Origin: a virus
Virus record (IMG/VR): IMGVR_UViG_3300030106_004471
Location: 1 to 21,285 of that record
Strand: one strand, 5' to 3'
DNA: 21,285 nucleotides
Shown in pieces: positions 20,384 through 21,285 of this stretch; the stretch's first letter is position 1, and the number at the start of each line of letters is the position of its first letter. The position numbers and the translations under genes were made by a program. The notes under the pieces were generated by a model. The model made no database searches. It worked only from the letters and a program-made list of their open reading frames with translations, and was not told where the DNA came from.

Positions 20384-20627
20384 ATGGTCAAGAACTAGAG
20401 CTAGATTAAGAGATTATGTTAATCAAGTTAAAGTAGAAAGAGGTTGTGAAAGATGTGGATACAATGAAAATCCTAGAAATCTACAATGGCATCATGTTCT
20501 ACCAGAAACAAAATATAAAGCAGTTGCAGAAATAGTAAGTGAAGACAGGTGTATAAAGAAGATAGACGCAGAAATAGAAAAATGTATGTGCGTTTGTAAG
20601 ATGTGTCACGGAATGTTGGAGATGTAA
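20373..20627 (+). CDS. HNH endonuclease, small
   Basis: An 84-residue protein with a zinc-coordinated HNH core: Cys25/Cys28 (CERCGYNENPRNLQWHH), His40/His41, and Cys75/Cys78/His79 (VCKMCHGMLEM). The WHH and final CH correspond to the catalytic histidine and metal ligands of HNH nucleases. The basic N-terminus (MISKWSRTRARLRDYV) suits DNA binding. The ATG at 20373 is preferred because of AAAGGAGGAGG upstream; in-frame ATG codons before it lie in the preceding gene. It is a possible free-standing homing or repair nuclease among replication genes. Confidence 0.78.
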   Translation: MISKWSRTRARLRDYVNQVKVERGCERCGYNENPRNLQWHHVLPETKYKAVAEIVSEDRCIKKIDAEIEKCMCVCKMCHGMLEM

Positions 20628-21285
20628 TGGAAACGACAATATTTGGTCCACCAGGGACAGGAAAAACAACAAAACTTATATCCATAGTTCAAGAAGAATT
20701 AAAGAATGGTGTAGCACCAGAGAAAATAGGATTTGTATCTTTTAGTCGAAAGGCTGCAGAAGAGGCAAAAACTAGAACTATAGATAAATTAAATATTAGA
20801 GATGACAAACTAGTTTGGTTTAGAACATTACATTCATTGGCTTTTCAATGGTTAGGTATGAGTGGTAAAGATGTTTTTAAAGGATCTGATTACACTCAAT
20901 TAGGAAAGCTAGTGGGACTAGAGTTTTCAGCAAACTCTTCATTAAACATGTCGGAGGGAACATTATTCACGGCAGGAAAAGATGGAGATGCTTATCTTGG
21001 TTTAATCAATATGGCTCGTGTTCGTGGTGTTAGTCTAGAGAAACAGTTTAGTGATACCAATGACCGTAGGATGAACTTTCAACAAGCACTAACAGTTCAA
21101 CAGGCATTAATAGATTACAAACGATCAATGAGAAAAAAAGATTTTGTTGATATGATTCAAGATTTCATAGACCAAGGAGAGGGACCGAGTTTAGATTTAC
21201 TTATAGTTGATGAAGCACAAGATTTAGTCCCTATGCAGTGGGAAATGGTAAAGAAAGTTTTAGTTCCAAAATCTAAAAAAGTTTT
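20627..21285 (+). CDS. UvrD/Rep-like superfamily 1 helicase, cut by window edge
   Basis: The first 219 codons of a superfamily 1 helicase. Walker A is GPPGTGKTT (7-15), motif Ia GFVSFSRKAAEEAKTR (35-50), a RTLHSLAF stretch (66-73), and motif II LLIVDEAQDL (191-200). The DEAQD box and the motif Ia text point to the UvrD/Rep/PcrA group rather than Dda. The start overlaps the HNH stop (TAATG). The C-terminal part, with motifs III to VI, lies beyond the right edge, so a fused nuclease or helicase domain cannot be excluded. It unwinds DNA in replication or recombination together with the primase upstream. Confidence 0.9.
   Translation, partial: METTIFGPPGTGKTTKLISIVQEELKNGVAPEKIGFVSFSRKAAEEAKTRTIDKLNIRDDKLVWFRTLHSLAFQWLGMSGKDVFKGSDYTQLGKLVGLEFSANSSLNMSEGTLFTAGKDGDAYLGLINMARVRGVSLEKQFSDTNDRRMNFQQALTVQQALIDYKRSMRKKDFVDMIQDFIDQGEGPSLDLLIVDEAQDLVPMQWEMVKKVLVPKSKKV

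Overview
The window looks like part of the genome of an AT-rich, double-stranded DNA tailed phage, probably an uncultured marine (pelagiphage-like) virus. The evidence is a recognisable terminase large subunit, a terminase small subunit-like protein, a portal protein and a phage replication module, all tightly packed with TAATG and ATGA stop/start overlaps. Several small proteins also read like those of uncultured marine phages; that point is recollection, not a search. I see no tRNA, rRNA, CRISPR array, insertion sequence or integrase.

Layout. (1) Positions 1-3411, minus strand: a packaging/head operon read right to left. It holds the terminase large subunit, three small proteins (one of only 41 residues) and a portal protein cut by the left edge, every junction overlapping by a few bases. 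(2) Positions 3418-5345, plus strand: a very AT-rich cassette with a gp88-family gene and two small unknown genes. It carries two promoters of identical geometry under the same 18-bp operator-like palindrome, a five-copy TGACCGT direct repeat and strong terminators. It separates the terminase large subunit from the terminase small subunit-like gene and a PD-(D/E)XK-like nuclease (5463-6330, minus strand), so it looks like an inserted accessory cassette (moron). (3) Positions 5310-5445: a cluster of hairpins, several with GNRA tetraloops, between the convergent genes. (4) Positions 6331-6638: a divergent regulatory region from which the long rightward block starts. (5) Positions 6639-12142: about twenty small, mostly unrecognised genes in near-continuous translational coupling, resembling an early or host-takeover region. 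Two are metal-binding candidates and one carries a DUF6011-like zinc finger. (6) Positions 12139-13173: a C5 cytosine methyltransferase gene. A second long reading frame with its own ribosome binding site lies inside it and reads like the target-recognition part of related phage methyltransferases. (7) Positions 13395-15018: more small genes, including a zinc ribbon and a possible helix-turn-helix protein. (8) Positions 15015-21285: replication and recombination genes: SNF2-type helicase, PD-(D/E)XK nuclease, ribbon-helix-helix regulator, a conserved coiled-coil phage protein, a probable single-stranded-DNA-binding protein, an archaeo-eukaryotic-type primase, an HNH nuclease and a UvrD-like helicase running off the right edge.

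How it fits together: rightward transcription from about 6.54 kb, with internal promoter candidates near 13.37 and 16.90 kb, would express the early block and then DNA metabolism. Leftward transcription expresses packaging and head genes. The putative SSB and the primase both end in an acidic tail finishing in Pro-Phe, suggesting a shared protein-docking tip. The points most worth checking are the dual-frame methyltransferase locus, the twin operator/promoter cassette with its iteron-like array, the GNRA hairpin cluster and the shared C-terminal tag of two small head-region proteins.
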